From assembly GCA_001414345.1 (NCBI GenBank), contig LLCB01000567.1, positions 1 through 21,886 on the forward strand: a DNA stretch of 21,886 nt. The letters run 5' to 3'. The position numbers and the translations under genes were made by a program. The notes below the pieces were generated by a model that searched no databases, was not told the origin of the DNA, and saw only the letters and a list, made by a program, of their open reading frames with translations. The stretch is from Hymenoscyphus infarciens (Eukaryota > Ascomycota > Leotiomycetes > Helotiales > Helotiaceae). Shown in pieces: positions 10,582 to 21,019 of this stretch (position 1 is the first letter of the stretch; each line of letters opens with the position of its first letter).

Positions 10582-10952
10582 AAAGAATCCCTTTCTTTTT
10601 TAAGTTACTAATAAGTAGCTCTTTATTTAGCTAAATCCTCTCCTTTCTTAAGTTACTAATAAGTAGCCTCTTATCTAGCTAAATCCCTTCTCTTTTTAAG
10701 TTACTAATAAGTAACCTCTTATCTAGTTAAATTCCTTCTCTTTTTAAGTTATTAATAAGTAGTCTCTTATCTAACTAAATTCTCTCTCTCTCTAAGTTAT
10801 TAATAAGTAGCCTCTTATTTAGCTAAATCCTCTCTCTCTTTAAGTTACTAATAAGTAGCCTCTTATCTAGCTAAATCCTCTCTCTTCCTAAGTTACTAAT
10901 AAGTAGCCTCTTATCTAGCTAAATACTCTCTTTCTCTAAGTTACTAATAGGT
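10582..10952. repeat. 48-bp tandem array, seven full copies in exact register
   Basis: Full units start at 10602, 10650, 10698, 10746, 10794, 10842 and 10890. An eighth partial unit is at 10938, and a partial one precedes the first. The spacing is exactly 48 bp every time, with no indels. The unit has a conserved part (AAGTTACTAATAAGTAGCCT, then CTTATCTAGCTAAATC) and a variable pyrimidine tail of about 11 bp. Almost all differences between copies are C/T or G/A transitions. 48 bp is 16 codons, so the array could be a coding repeat. On the minus strand one frame reads RKREDLAR followed by EATY with stops at likely Gln positions; on the plus strand one frame shares phase with the following 12-bp repeat. 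I cannot decide between these or exclude a non-coding minisatellite. Confidence 0.93.
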
Positions 10953-10966
10953 ATAGTAGTTTATTA

Positions 10967-11026
10967 GATAATAATCTAGATAATAATCTAAATAATAATC
11001 TAGATAATAATCTAGATAATAATATA
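10967..11026. repeat. 12-bp tandem array x5
   Basis: GATAATAATCTA repeated at 10967, 10979, 10991 (first base A), 11003 and 11015 (last codon ATA). In the forward frame of 10967 it reads Asp-Asn-Asn-Leu repeated, and that frame stays open for about 20 more codons. The array lies 15 bp after the last recognisable piece of the 48-bp array. Confidence 0.9.
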
Positions 11027-11949
11027 AGTAAGAATAGTCTTTTAAATAATAGTAGTAAAGAGAATACTAGGGATAATAGAGAACTTTATTAAGAAAACTA
11101 GTATTATAAAGCTTCTAACCTTAGATAAATAAAATATAATTAACTTAGACTCTTATTTTTTATAATAGTTAAGGATTAAATTAACTACTTAACTTATAAT
11201 TTTAATAACTTTATAACTAAGATTAATAAACTATAATAGAAAGAAAATATTAACTTAATTTTTAAGTATATTAGAAAGTCTATAAAAGGATTTTCTTTTA
11301 TAACTTATTAAATTCCTATAAATTAGGATTTATTTTAAGAAAAAAAGAAATAAGATATTTTAGAAAAATATAAATAATAATAGAAGAAGGACTTAAATAA
11401 CTCTTTAATAGATAGTTATAGTTCTATATTTATATCTAATTAGTAGTAGAAACTTAGTGAATAATAGAAAGTTAACTAAGATAAAGAAGTAAAAGATAAA
11501 TATATAATAGTATACTAAGCTATACTAGTAGTAGAAAATATCTAAGTAGATATTAGTAAATAAGAGTAGTATATTAAGAATTATAGAAATAAAACTATAA
11601 ATAAAGCTTTTATATTAATTAATATATAGGTAAGATAAGATATAAATTATTAAATCTTAGCTCTTAGCTAATATAGGAATAATTAATAAAGATCTTAGAA
11701 AAATATAAATATAAAATAATATATTATATTAGTAATTAAAGCTAAGATAAAGAAATCGATAAAATAAGCTATTTCTATACTTATATAAAGAATTAATTTA
11801 AAGAAGTATATAAAGAAATAGACTTTAGACCTTAAGTATTTCGTTTACTTATATAAACTAGAGAGTTCTTAGAGACTAACGTTTATTTTATATTAATTTA
11901 GAAGATTATATCTCTATTTAAAACCTATATTCTTAATCTATTATAATAA
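11027..11949 (+). other. RIP-saturated DNA between two arrays, uncertain relic
   Basis: Continuing the DNNL frame gives about one stop per 9 codons up to 11960, with stops clustered in twos and threes as Gln runs would produce. That is only slightly better than unrelated frames. It may be the body of the protein that carried the flanking repeats, but the evidence is not sufficient to call a gene. The next open frame (11950) is in a different phase. Confidence 0.35.
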
Positions 11950-12465
11950 ATACTCTACTTAACTAATAGTAATAATAGTAGTAATAGTATTACTAAAAAT
12001 AATAGTACTTCTGTTATTACTAGTAATACTTCTAATATTAATACTACTAATAACACTACTAGTAACTATAGTATTATAAGTAATATTTCTAATATTAATA
12101 CTACTAATAATACTACTAATAACTATAGTATTATAAGTAATATTTCTAATATTAATACTACTAATATATATTCTAATATACTACTAATCTTATTAGATTT
12201 ATTAAAATAGGATATTTAAAAGAATATAAATACTTATTTACTTATAAGCTTTAATATAATATATATAGAATTATATATTTAACTTTTAAAAAGAGGAACT
12301 TAAGTAGATATATTAAAAAAGAAGAGAATTAAACTTATCTATATTAGAACTAGATTTAATACTAAAACTATTTAGTTAAGTTATTAAAAGTAGTTAGTAA
12401 TAAATAAGAATATTTAAAAGAAGATTTATATATATTTATTAGTAAAGGAACCTATTATTTTTTTT
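11950..12465 (+). pseudogene. RIP-degraded relic with Asn/Thr/Ser-rich repeat region
   Basis: The frame is open for 86 codons (11950-12207) and continues for another 85 codons with only about nine stops, so about one per 19 overall. That is well below the one per 7-8 expected. The first part is built from AAT, ACT, AGT and TCT codons and contains 2.6 copies of a 57-bp (19-codon) repeat reading like NISNINTTNNTT, then NYSIIS. The second part has ordinary mixed composition, including KRGT, then VDILKKKRIKLIYIRTRF and INKNI, then KKIYIYLLVKEP, with TAA/TAG at plausible Gln or Trp positions. There is no start codon. Family unknown. It converges with the minus-strand relic that ends near 12540. 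Confidence 0.5.
12025..12172. repeat. 57-bp tandem repeat, 2.6 copies
   Basis: Units start at 12025, 12082 and 12139, the last one truncated. The copies differ at only a few positions, including AATACT against AATATT and AACACT against AATACT. The latter retains a CpA in the first copy (about 12054) that is TpA in the second. The 57-bp period preserves the reading frame. Confidence 0.9.
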
Positions 12466-12539
12466 TAAAAAAGAAAGTAAAATTAAATATATAATATATT
12501 ATAAAATAAAAGAGAGATAGAAGATATATAATATATACT

Positions 12540-14035
12540 TATATTTTATTAGTTAAAATTTAAGCTCTTACTCTACTATTTATCTTATATATATCTAAGT
12601 ACTACCTATTAATCTTAACTTCTACTACTATCTACTATATACCTTATTTCTACTCTATTTCTTATAACTTATTTAATTTAAATATATTTAATATAATAAA
12701 ATAATTTATAATATATTTAGAATAGAATAATATTAAAATATTAACTATATAATAAGTTTCTATTTCTTCTTAATACTACTTACTAAATCCTCTATCTTAT
12801 AAGGTTATTTTATTTCTATATAGTATTAGTTTAAAGTTTATATAATAATTTAAAAACTAACTATAGCTTTATATTAATTTATAAAATTCTAATCTATTTA
12901 AAACTTTAAAATTATAAATATCTCTTCTAAGCTTAATATCTATTACTATATCTATATTTAATCTCTTATCTATATAAACTCTAAGAAGCTAAGTTAAATT
13001 CTTAATAGTATTTATATTATTTAAGCTAAGATAACGTCTTTTAATATAGATTAATATAATAATTATATTTATATACTAGCTAGATTCTTAATAAAATATT
13101 AAACTATTAATAAGGATTTAAAGTAATTTTATAATTTTATAGTAGTTATTATATAAAGTTTTAAATTACTCTTAAAATAACTAATACTAGAGAGACTATA
13201 TCTTAGCTCTATCTTTTTAAATATATATAGCTAATTATTTAAGTAAAAGGTTTTTTAAATAGTATATAGTAAATCTAACCTTTTCTTTAAATATAGTATA
13301 AATTATAAGATTATATATAAGATTATTAAAAAGTAAGATAAATAATAAAAACTTTTAAAGACCTTATATAGATTTCCTTAAATAATCTTTAACTATACTT
13401 ATCTCCTTTTTTATTAAATAAAAGCTTATAATCTAAAAATTATAAATAACTAATAGCTAAGTAGTAGTAAGCTAGACTTACTTCTTTTATATTATTACTA
13501 AAAGATTAAAATTCTTTAAAAAATATAATTTTATATCTTTAAAAAAGCTAAAATCCTTTTTATTAAAATAAGCTATATTATTAGAATCTAGTTTACTATA
13601 TTTAACTTTAAACTAATAATATTCTTTAGTTAAAGGATCTAAAGTATAGATACTAAATACTAGTTTCTTATTATTTAGTCTTTTATAAGTAAAGGTATAA
13701 GTTCTTATAATAGAGAATTTATAAATTCCTTACTTTAAATTAGCTTTAAGTATAAATAGAGAGATTTTTTCGCTAGTTAAGTATTATTTTTTAGTAAACT
13801 TTAGAGTTTTTATATTCTTATATTAAGCTAATTATATTAGAACTAAGTATATCTTAGATCTCTTATTAGAAATAGACTTAAATCTTAGCTTAAATCTAAG
13901 ATTAAAAGTATAAATTATAGAGATTATAATATATAATATTAAGAGAAGATAATATAGAAGTAAATATAGAAAAAGAAATAAAGACTTAATATTAATATAA
14001 TTTATAAGAGATTCTATTATTAATAAATAAATAAA
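12540..14035 (-). pseudogene. Large RIP-degraded protein-coding relic, minus strand
   Basis: Reading the complement from 14035 downwards, one frame holds about 500 codons with roughly 36 TAA/TAG (one per 14) and no TGA. Unrelated frames have one stop per 7-8 codons. The first 67 codons (14035-13835) are open, and two later runs of about 40 codons are separated by a single stop near the middle (about 13730-13500). Readable segments include TYKRLNNKKLVFSIYTLDPL then TKEYY, KYSKLDSNNIAYF, NKKDFSFFKDIKLYFLKNF, and further on LRVYIDKRLNIDIVIDIKLR. Acidic residues (GAT, GAC, GAA) are well represented. Stops sit where Gln or Trp would be expected after C-to-T or G-to-A change. No start codon survives. 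I do not recognise the family; a transposon-encoded protein is likely because RIP targets duplicated DNA, but no catalytic motif can be claimed. Confidence 0.6.
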
Positions 14036-14944
14036 TTAAATTTTATAAATAAGGCTTTACTCTAGTTTATTCTAGTCTACTTAGCTCTAGCCCTACTCTA
14101 CTAATTATCTTAGCTAAATCTAATATATAAATTTAACTTATAAACTAAATTTTTTCTTTATTATATATAATAGCTATTCTCTTTAAAGTAGAAAATAATA
14201 GATAATCTTTAGTAATAGATAATACTTATTAAGTATAAGTAATTCGTTTTTAATACTAAATATTATACTTTATACTTTAAGAAGTATTCTAAAAACGTTA
14301 GTTAAGATAGTAGACTAACTAAATATATAATAAAGTATAGAGTATATAGAGTAAGATATAAAGTAGTTGTTTTTTAAAAGAAAATATCTCTTTCTAAAAT
14401 AGTAGAGAAATAATAGAATTTAAATTTATAGGTTAGTAACTAGTAAACTATTAGTTATAGTAAAATTTAAATTAATATAGAAAATTAAAAGATAATTTAT
14501 AAAAAAGAATAAGTATATTAAAGAGTATAATAGTATTATAGAAAAGCTAGTAGTAAAAGAATAATAAGTTATAAGTTAATATAAATATAATAAATATATA
14601 CTTTTTATAAAGATTATAATAGAGATTATACTTTTAAATTAATTTTTAACTTAGTATTATAATATTAATAGAATAAAGTTTTTAGAATAATATCTAAATA
14701 GAATTCTCTTAAATAAAATAATATTTAATAGAATTATATTAAATAGAAGCTTAACTAGAAACGTTCTCTTTTATAAACTAAAACTATAACTAATATCTAG
14801 ATTATTTTATTAACTATAAAGTTAATAAACATTTTTAAAATACTAATAGATTTTTAAAACTAGGTTAACTTTAATAACTTCTTATTATAAACCTTATAAT
14901 AAAAGTAAGAGATAATATATAAACCTTAATAATAAAAATACTAA
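14036..14944. other. RIP-saturated DNA, no supportable gene
   Basis: Upstream of the minus-strand relic. A pyrimidine-rich patch at 14053-14130 is free of stops for 25 codons in one forward frame, which is within expectation for its composition. No promoter can be defended in sequence that is nearly all TATA-like. Confidence 0.55.
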
Positions 14945-15600
14945 GTAGATTATATTTATTTATACTTACTAATATATAGAGTTTTTAATCTTCTTTTAAA
15001 AGTAGATAAAAAAATTTTAGATTTATAAAAATAGAATATATAATAAAAGGTAAAAATAACTTCTTTATATATTATCTATTATTTAACTATAAGAATTCTA
15101 TCTAAATAAATATAGAAATAAATTAATTATATATATTTAAAGTTTAACTTCTTCTTCTTTCTCTAGTTTAACTTTAATAGAACTATTAAGTAATAGATAA
15201 AAGATAGCTTATTTAAGAAGACCTTCTTTTTTAATTATTTACTTAGATATAAGATATATAATAGATTTAAAATAGAAACTTTCTTATAGTTAAAGAGATA
15301 ATATATTTAAAAACTTAAAGCTAGTAAAAAAGCCTTATAATATAAATAAAAATAAGTAAATAATAAGAAAATAATTTATACTTATTTACTAAGAAATCTA
15401 TATATAAAAGGATTATCTAAATAATAATTAGATAAAGTTACTACTTTCTTATAACTATCCTTTTTACTTTTAGCTTTATAGCTTTATATTAAGAGAAGTA
15501 TAATACTCTTTTATTTTATTTTTTAAGAAGTATTTAATATTTTAAGAAATCATTTTAAGAAATTATCTTATAAAATTATCTTAGGTAATTTATAGATATA
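14945..15600 (+). pseudogene. Possible coding relic, forward frame
   Basis: About 218 codons with about 22 stops (one per 10), only slightly better than background. There are several open runs of 20-30 codons. Fragments such as LFKKTFFFNYLLRYKIYNRF, IIYTYLLRNLYIKGLSK and EVFNILRNHFKKLSYKIILG look protein-like, and a His codon (CAT) survives near 15551. Because almost any frame in this DNA looks plausible once stops are read as Gln, I keep confidence low. Family unknown. Confidence 0.25.
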
Positions 15601-16690
15601 ACTCTTTCTTTATTAAATATTACTTTAATTAATTAAAGTCCTTTTATACTTATAAGTATTAAGATAAAGAAAGTAATTATATTTAGTTCTAACTATATAT
15701 AGTTACTATATTAATACTACCTTATTAGTACTAATATAATAGCTTTTTAATATATAATACTATCTAATTAAAGTATTACTACTTTACTTAGTATAATAAT
15801 ATATTTAACTATATATATTTAAAATAATATAATAATAAAGCTTTTAAAATAACTAAATTAATTAACTTTAAAGACTACTAACTCTTAATATATAGCTAAA
15901 TAGTATAAATAATAAACTATACTCTTATAACTAATTATATTTTAAAAAAACTATATATAAGAATATAGAAAAAGCAAGGTCTAAGGCTCTAGCTATTATT
16001 AAATAAGGAATATATTTATAAATATTATTAAAAAACACTATTAAATACTAGTAATAAATATAAGACTATAAGACTTCTAAATAGCTATACCTCTCTTATT
16101 AATATAGTTAGCTAGAGATTATTATAAAAAACATTACTAAACTTCTAAAGCCTCTTAGTATAAGTATAAAAAAAAAAACAAAAAAGATAATTATATTAGA
16201 ATATAAACTATAAACTATAACTTATCTATAATAACGATTAAGTAAAATATTAGAAATATTAAGACCTTTTAACTTATTATAAGAAATAAGTTCTAAGTGT
16301 TACTTTTTTCTTTAATATATAATTATTAAAATTTACTTATATTTAGTAATAGTATTATCTAGAAATTTAAGCTTTCTAGTAACTATATAGTAGAATTAAC
16401 TAATATATAAAAAAGTCTTAAGAACTATAGACTTTAGTAAGCTATTCTAATACTTAGTAAAATACTTAGATTTTTTAGTAGTATATCTTTTAATTAGTAA
16501 AAGACTAGTTTAAAAGCTCTAATAAGTATAATTAAATACTATATTAATCTAGATTTTAGTAATTCTTATAATACTAATTTATATTTTAAGAAAATTTAAA
16601 GCTCTATTTATAAAACTTTATTAAAGTAAGATAAGTTATAATCCTATTTTACTTATATATTTTAAAATATCTCTATAACTAGTATTATTA
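15601..16690. other. RIP-saturated DNA with a few surviving CpA sites
   Basis: No gene can be supported. CpA sites survive near 15975, 16037, 16130 and 16179, all preceded by A or G. The stretch contains the A-tract described separately. Confidence 0.55.
16168..16185 (+). repeat. A-rich tract
   Basis: Eleven A, one C, then six A. It could be the decayed poly(A) end of a retroposed sequence (LINE/SINE-like or processed copy), but no target-site duplication or coding relic directly upstream could be recognised, and A-runs are expected by chance at this composition. Confidence 0.4.
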
Positions 16691-16698
16691 AGATTAAG

Positions 16699-16752
16699 TA
16701 TATTATTATTATTATTAGTATTATTAATAGTATTATTAATAGTATAAGTATT
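16699..16752. repeat. (ATT)n and 12-bp AGTATTATTAAT repeat
   Basis: A short ATT microsatellite (about 16699-16716) runs into two exact copies of AGTATTATTAAT (16717-16728 and 16729-16740) and a diverged third (16741-16752). Confidence 0.8.
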
Positions 16753-18759
16753 AAGTAGACTTAGTAAATATAAAAAAATACTCGATTAATATATAGATAT
16801 AAGTAACTAAGGCAACTATATAGCTATATAAGAAGATTTATAAAGAGATCTATAGTAAGTAGATATTTAGAGAGAGATATAAGATAACCTTTAAAAAGTA
16901 TTCTAAGAGGTTATAAGAGCTTTAAATATAATAACTATATATTAAGAATTATTAGTACTAGTAAAAGTAATAATAGTATAATAAGAATTATTAGTATTTA
17001 TATAGAATAAGGTAGGTTTAAAAGAAATATAAGTTTAAAGAGTTAAAACGCTAAGAGTAGTAAAGTTCTAGCTAATTAGCTTAGATTAAAAAGTTTAATT
17101 AATTAATACTTACTTAATTCTTTAAAAAACGCTTCTATTTAATAAGAGAGATAGAGATCCTAGTATTATAAAGATAAGTAGACTAATTAGTATTAAAAAA
17201 CTAAGAATTATATCTATACTATTCTTAGTATACTAATATAAGTAGTAGAAGACTAGCTTTATAAAGAATCTAATAATAATTAATAATAGTATAAGATATT
17301 AGTACTATAAGATATTATAAAGTTATAAGATACTTTTAACTTACTATAATATTTATACGTTATAGTAAGAATACTAAACACTATCTAATTAGCTTTAAGA
17401 TAAGGTAGATTATAAAAAGTAGCTTATTTAAGAATATTTTAGAGTTATAAAAAGAAAGAAGTAAATACTCTATTCTAAGATAGTTTATTTACTAAAATAA
17501 AGATCTATCTAGTATATTATATAACTATTAGAAATAAGTAAGGTCTAAGTTAATATATAACTAAGTATTAGAGCTAATTTAACTTTAACTTTATATATTT
17601 AACTTTATATAATATTATTAAATACTTAATTATATTTTAGTATAGTATAATTAATTTAATATACTACTTTATATTTATTTCTTAAAATAGAGACTAACTT
17701 ATAATTATAGCTCTTATAAATATAGACCTTACCTACTTTTATATTTTATAAGTTATTTATATCTATATCTATATTCTTAATTTATAATACTTTTATAATT
17801 TAAACCTAACTTTTTTATAAATAATAAATACTATAAGGTTCTTCTCTTAATTAATAATACTAATATTTAGTATTACTTAGTTAGTCTTAGAATTATAACT
17901 TTAGAAGTTAGTAAAAGTCTTCTTAGAATTCTTAATAAAGCTATAGCCTTTTATAATTATACTAATATTAACTAACTATTTTTTACTATTCTTATAAAAG
18001 ATCTCTATCTAATTATAAAGTAATAATTAAAATATAAGAAGTATTATAATAGTATTATATATATTCTACTATAGATAAAGGTTTAAATTAAAGTACCTTT
18101 TTCTTAATTAAGTAGATAATAAAGAACTAAACTTATACTTAAAGATATATACTTATTAGATAATAAGAATATATATATAATAGAAGGAATTAATATTCTT
18201 ACTCTACTTTAAGAAAAAAGTAATTTAAAATATACTAATAAAGTCTTTAAAAAAATTAGAAACGCTATATACTAACTTAATTACTTAACTATTTTAGAGT
18301 TTAAAAAATATAGAAAGATAGCTAAAAGTAATATTTTTTCTATATTTATCTATACTATAAATATACTAATAAGAGATATTAGCTTTAAACTTACTAACTT
18401 ATATAATAAAACTATTCTTACTTACTTAAAAGAGAAAGCTATATACTTATTAGATTATAAGATATAAAAATAGAAAAGAGATAATACTCTAGTTCCTCTT
18501 ATAGATAATATTAAACTTAATAGCTAATACTTTAAATTAAAATAATATAGTAGATTAGAATAAAGTATAAATAGTAATAAGTAGTTAGATAATAATATAC
18601 TTATAATTTTAATTACTAATATTAAAATATCTCTAGTTTTAAAAACCTTTATTAAAGTTAAGTTAAAAATTCTTACTTTTAGTTCTTAATTCTTAAAAGA
18701 ATAGCTAAATAAATTAACTACTTTACTTTCTTAAGTTACTTTTAGTAAGCCTTTTTTAA
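16753..18759. other. RIP-saturated DNA, no supportable gene
   Basis: Two kilobases without a frame or array I can defend. Small items are a motif TATAAGATA recurring three times between 17288 and 17333, TAACTTTA motifs near 17577-17605, and scattered single CpG sites in ACGCT or ACGTT contexts (17048, 17120, 17356, 18261). Confidence 0.55.
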
Positions 18760-20214
18760 ATCTTCTTAATATCTTTACTAATAAACTACTTAGTAAAAGT
18801 AGTTAAAGTAGAAAGAGATAAAACTATTAATACTTTAAGAGAAAAGTAACTTAAATCTTTAAAACCTTTAATTAAAAGTATTTAAAAGTTAAAATCTAAG
18901 TTACTAATTCTTTAAAATTTAGACTAAAACGCCTTCTTAGTCCTTTCTCTAATAATACTACTAGTTAATTTATATATTAAAGCTACTTCTATCTCCTCTT
19001 CTAAGTTACTACTAGTTAATTCTATATTATTAGTAGTATACTCTCTCCTTTTTAAAGCTAACTTACTACTTTTTATTCTTATATTTAAGTCTAGCCTAGT
19101 TATTATAAATTCTATATTAGCTATCTCTAATAGTATAGTAAAAGCCTCTTCTATATTAGAATCTACTAATTTAAATATTAGAACCTATTCTATAAATCCT
19201 TAAAATTATAGTTCTATTCTTAAGAACTTAGTTAATTTAAGCTTTAAGTTAAATACTATATAACTAGTCTTAGTAGTAGAAAAAATAAATTTCTAAAATA
19301 AGCTTATAAAGGAAAATACTATTAAAGTTTATTTAGACTATCTCTTTCTATTTTTAGTTAAAAATAAGAAAATAGATTTTAATTATTTTTTATAAAATAA
19401 TAACTTAATTAATAAAATACTAGACTTTCTATCTTTTAATCTTAATAATAAAGCTAAAAAGGGTCTTTTTATTACTAATAATAAGAAAGATAATAAGAAG
19501 GATAATAAGAAGGATATTACTAAATAACTTAGCTAGCTACTATTTAAAGTAGAAAGAGGTTTTAAAGTAGGATTAAACTTAATTAATTAGAGTTTTACTA
19601 ATTTTAGTTAACTACTTTTAGATTTAATTTATACTTTAAATAGACTAATAGTAAGTACTCTTATAAGCTTAATAAGTGCTCTTATAAGCCTAGTAGTAGT
19701 ATTAAATATCTTAGATATTAATCTTAAAAAGCTTTATAGCTTTTATATTTTACTTTATATTATTAACTTTATAGTAAAAGCTTATTATCTCTCTTTTAAA
19801 AAAGGTAAATTAACTACTATAATTAGAAAATCTAAGAAATAAGTAGCTAAAAAATAAGTTATTATTTAATAACTAGTATATAAACGTTTATATTAGAATA
19901 GCTAAAAATAAGTTTTAATATACTCTACTTATTCTATATTCTACTAAGAGTATTTAACTTAGTTTCTCTTAAATAGATTAATAGATATAAGAGATTAAGG
20001 TTTATTATATAAAATAATAAAAAGAGAATTTAAAAGTTACTTTAGAAGACTTGACTATTACTAGTTATTTATGTTTAATTAACTAAGAATAAATAAATTT
20101 AATTAAGAAGAAAAACCTTAAATATTATAATTTAAATTATTTTAGATATTATTAAAAGTATATAATTTACTAAAATAAAAGAGATAGAAAGAGGTATTTA
20201 ATATAAGGTTTAGT
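18760..20214 (+). pseudogene. Large RIP-degraded protein-coding relic, upstream part
   Basis: One frame runs for 485 codons with roughly 31 stops (about one per 15). It includes 91 open codons (18928-19200) and 76 open codons (19612-19839). It begins after a TAA at 18757 and has no start codon. Segment order: a charged, probably helical part (ERDKTINTLREK, then LKSLKPLIKSI); a Ser/Ile/Leu/Val-rich part (18931-19200); a Lys/Asn part with three NKKD repeats (19480-19515); a second Leu/Ile/Val/Ser-rich part (19612-19790); and a basic tail region (KREFKSYFRRLDYY). One of only four ATG triplets on the + strand (20071) is in this frame. The apparently hydrophobic parts should not be read as membrane segments: RIP turns CCA, TCA, ACA and GCA into CTA, TTA, ATA and GTA, so a Pro/Ser/Thr/Ala-rich linker would now look Leu/Ile/Val-rich. 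Family not recognised. Confidence 0.6.
19480..19515 (+). repeat. 12-bp tandem repeat x3 (Asn-Lys-Lys-Asp)
   Basis: AATAAGAAAGAT followed by two copies of AATAAGAAGGAT, in frame with the surrounding relic. The unit contains no CpA or TpG, so RIP leaves it unchanged and the encoded charged repeat stays legible. Confidence 0.85.
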
Positions 20215-21019
20215 TAATAACTATTATATACCTATAAAATAATATCTACTAGTACTACCTTAACCTTTAAATACGCTCTAAAAACATCTACTACTTCTAT
20301 AAAGACTAGCTTAAACTAGAATAATTATAATAAAAGAAATATAGATAATTACTAATATAAATATAAGTATATAAGAAGCTCTTACTAGATTATAGGTATT
20401 ATTTCTTATTTTTAGTTATTATTAATATTTATTTAAAGCTACTCTTCTATAATTTATAAGAAGATATATAACTTTCTTATAGTCTTAGCTTTTAAGTAAA
20501 CCTACTAGTATCTCTATTAATAAAGATATTAAAGATACTAAAAATATATTATCTCTAAAGCTTTAAACTCTTATCTTAGAATCTATGTCTTTAGATTTTT
20601 AGCCTACTACCTATTATATTAGTAAAAGAAGAGTATTTTTAGAATTATAATCTATAAGCTATTATACTAGCAAAGACATAGTACTTATAAAGCTATAATC
20701 TACTAGCTATTTTATAAACAATTATACTAGCGAAGACGTAGTATTTACAAAGCTGTAATCTACTAGCTATTTTATAAGTAATTACTATCTTATAAGCGAT
20801 TATACTAGTAAAGACGCGGTACTTATAAAGCTATAATCTACTAGCTATTCTATAAGTAATTACTATTCTATAAGTAATTACTATTCTATAAGCGATTATA
20901 CTAGTAAAGATATAGTATTATTAGAACCGTAACCTAGAATCGAAGATATTAACGTTCTAGAAACTTAATAAAAGGGCTATATTAGAACTCGGTTAATAGA
21001 AGAAGACGAAATTAATTAG
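20207..21019 (+). pseudogene. RIP-degraded coding relic, downstream part, one frame over
   Basis: About 270 codons with 22 stops (one per 12). It overlaps the end of the previous frame by 8 bp, so the two parts are probably one gene separated by a one-base indel or a degraded intron. The second half is the best preserved coding sequence in the window. Segments such as SISINKDIKDTKNILSLKL, LESMSLDF and PRIEDINVLET, then RTRLIEEDEIN, are acidic and clearly protein-like. The ATG at 20585 is in frame. From 20661 the frame passes through 60-bp and 18-bp tandem repeats encoding repeats like YTSEDVVFTKL-stop-STSY. The stop recurs at the same codon in each copy, as expected of one ancestral Gln or Trp codon. 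In the upstream relic's frame the same repeat region is dense in stops. Family not recognised. Confidence 0.6.
20661..20920. repeat. 60-bp and 18-bp tandem repeats with surviving CpG and CpA
   Basis: Full 60-bp units lie at 20661-20720, 20721-20780 and 20799-20858, with a partial fourth at 20895-20920. 18-bp units (ATTACTATTCTATAAGTA type) lie at 20781-20798, 20859-20876 and 20877-20894. Both periods are multiples of three and stay in frame with the relic. Copies differ almost only by transitions at CpG, CpA or TpG sites. For example, the bases after ATTATACTAG are CA, CG, TA and TA in successive copies, and the following AAGAC block is followed by ATAGTA, GTAGTA and GCGGTA, and appears as AAGAT then ATAGTA in the last. 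Confidence 0.93.

Noticed and set aside
19612..19790. Transmembrane helices in the Leu/Ile/Val-rich relic segment
   Set aside because: RIP converts Pro, Ser, Thr and Ala codons ending in CA to Leu, Leu, Ile and Val, so apparent hydrophobicity is likely an artefact.
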